Shown here: positions 22,496-23,293 of the stretch, piece by piece
How positions within the stretch are numbered: the stretch's first letter is position 1
Layout of the letters: each line of letters begins with the position of its first letter
Origin: Oscillospiraceae bacterium
GTDB lineage: Bacteria > Bacillota > Clostridia > Oscillospirales > Oscillospiraceae
Direction: 5' to 3'
Length of the DNA: 23,293 nt
NCBI GenBank assembly: GCA_902783825.1
Contig: CACZSJ010000164.1
Coordinates: 1 to 23,293 of the forward strand
Notes under the pieces: generated by a model
Database searches by the model: none
Told to the model about the DNA's origin: nothing
What the model saw: only the letters and a program-made list of their open reading frames with translations
Translations under genes and position numbers: made by a program

Positions 22496-23293
22496 ATGAA
22501 ATACTTTGGTGGATGTGACGTAGGCTCGACCTACACGAAGGCCGTGATTCTGGACGAGACGGGAAAGATGGTAGCGGACACGACGATCCGGAGCAAGATC
22601 AATTCGGAGCAGAGCGCGATCGCGGCGATGGAAGAAGTGATCGGGCAGGTGCCGGAGCTGAAGAGCTCGAAGGATCTGGCGTATCTGATCGGCACGGGCT
22701 ACGGGCGGAACAAGGTACCGTTTGCGGATGAGAACATCTCGGAGATTTCGTGCCACGCCATGGGCGTGCACGTGACGAACCCGGACGTAAAGGCGATCAT
22801 CGACATCGGCGGGCAGGACGTAAAGGGCATCAGCATCGATACGGACGGCACGGTCAAGAACTTTGCGATGAACGACAAATGCGCGGCGGGAACGGGACGT
22901 TTCTTTGAAGCGATGGCGCGGAGCTTTGAGCTGAGCCTGCCGGAGTTTTCAAAGCTGAGCCTGACGGCGAAGAACGTGATTCCCATCACGGCGCAGTGCA
23001 CGGTGTTTGCGGAGTCCGAGGTGATCACGCTGGTGGGCGAGGGCAAGGCGACGGACGAGATTGCGGCCGGCATTGAGATGGCGGTAGCGAAGCGCTGCTT
23101 TGTGATGGCGAAGAAGGCGGGGGCGACGGACAGCATCACGCTGACGGGCGGCTGCGCGAAGAACGACGGCTTGAAGGAAGCCATCGAGCATGTGCTGAAG
23201 CTGAAGGTGGTCGAGCTGAAGACGGACCCGCAGCTGATGGGCGCGCTGGGCGCTGCCGAGTATGCCCGCCAGAAGGGCATGGCCAAAAAGTAA
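22496..23293 (+). CDS. 2-hydroxyacyl-CoA dehydratase activator ATPase (HgdC/HadI-like)
   Basis: This 265-aa protein is an activator of the BadF/BadG/BcrA/BcrD ATPase family (acetate kinase/actin fold). As a homodimer with one bridging [4Fe-4S] cluster it uses ATP to inject a low-potential electron into the dehydratase. Seen here: GGCDVGSTYTKAV (phosphate-1), IDIGGQDVKGI (phosphate-2), cluster cysteines C129 (KCAAGTGRF) and C168 (AQCTVFAES), matching Cys127 and Cys166 of Acidaminococcus HgdC, and the adenosine motif TGGCAKN. It is complete, ending at the last base of the window. Codon use differs sharply from its neighbours: 18 of 19 threonines use ACG. Confidence 0.93.
   Translation: MKYFGGCDVGSTYTKAVILDETGKMVADTTIRSKINSEQSAIAAMEEVIGQVPELKSSKDLAYLIGTGYGRNKVPFADENISEISCHAMGVHVTNPDVKAIIDIGGQDVKGISIDTDGTVKNFAMNDKCAAGTGRFFEAMARSFELSLPEFSKLSLTAKNVIPITAQCTVFAESEVITLVGEGKATDEIAAGIEMAVAKRCFVMAKKAGATDSITLTGGCAKNDGLKEAIEHVLKLKVVELKTDPQLMGALGAAEYARQKGMAKK

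Noticed and set aside
1..23293. Mobile elements, CRISPR arrays, tRNA or rRNA genes
   Set aside because: I looked for transposase frames, terminal repeats, spaced repeats and cloverleaf patterns by eye and saw none; a covariance-model scan was not possible.

Overview
The window is GC-rich, compact, gene-dense bacterial DNA. Gene starts carry strong AGGAGG-type ribosome binding sites, most promoters are sigma-70/sigma-A type with 17-bp spacers, and gene ends carry GC hairpins. The gene set is that of an anaerobic, amino-acid-using Firmicute of the class Clostridia: a single-chain NifJ-type 2-oxoacid:ferredoxin oxidoreductase, an oxygen-sensitive 2-hydroxyacyl-CoA dehydratase with its ATPase activator, a DegV protein and an AlaX editing protein. 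An Oscillospiraceae-like gut organism (Flavonifractor/Oscillibacter type) is my inference from GC and content. I saw no tRNA, rRNA, insertion sequence, phage gene or CRISPR array, and no gene-free stretch longer than about 300 bases.

Layout. 1-2083 (-): YyaL/DUF255 thioredoxin-fold protein with its terminator. 2201-4648 (+): tightly overlapping trio of a TPR protein, a DUF4037 nucleotidyltransferase-like protein and a metallo-beta-lactamase-fold protein with an altered metal motif. 4763-6348 (+): PLP aminotransferase translationally coupled to an FlK-like hotdog thioesterase, then a strong terminator. 6572-7201 (+): XRE-type HTH membrane regulator. 7360-8244 (+): DegV protein, convergent with a GntR/FCD regulator (8309-9049, -). 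9293-10102 (+): unknown membrane protein preceded by an Arg-rich leader ORF. 10329-13640 (+): three-gene envelope cassette of a small anchored protein, a membrane-anchored phosphodiester glycosidase (NAGPA) and a divergent Lgt-like membrane protein. 13731-17249 (-): PFOR-type oxidoreductase. 17512-17928 (+): small P-loop protein. 18047-19204 (+): AlaX. 19389-23293 (+): 2-hydroxyacyl-CoA dehydratase operon (beta-like subunit, long alpha-like subunit, 76-aa membrane protein, activator ATPase) behind a perfect-consensus promoter with a palindrome just upstream.

How the parts may work together (inference). The oxidoreductase can produce reduced ferredoxin/flavodoxin, the electron donor for activator-type ATPases that prime 2-hydroxyacyl-CoA dehydratases. 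Together with the aminotransferase this fits fermentation of amino acids through 2-oxo and 2-hydroxy acids. The substrates of the dehydratase and of the oxidoreductase cannot be read from sequence. The oxidoreductase carries substitutions in a normally invariant active-site segment that could change its substrate. The most unusual items are the dehydratase operon with its embedded small membrane protein and codon-biased activator, the envelope cassette with an apparently inactive Lgt relative, the coupled aminotransferase/FlK-like pair, and the oxidoreductase variant.
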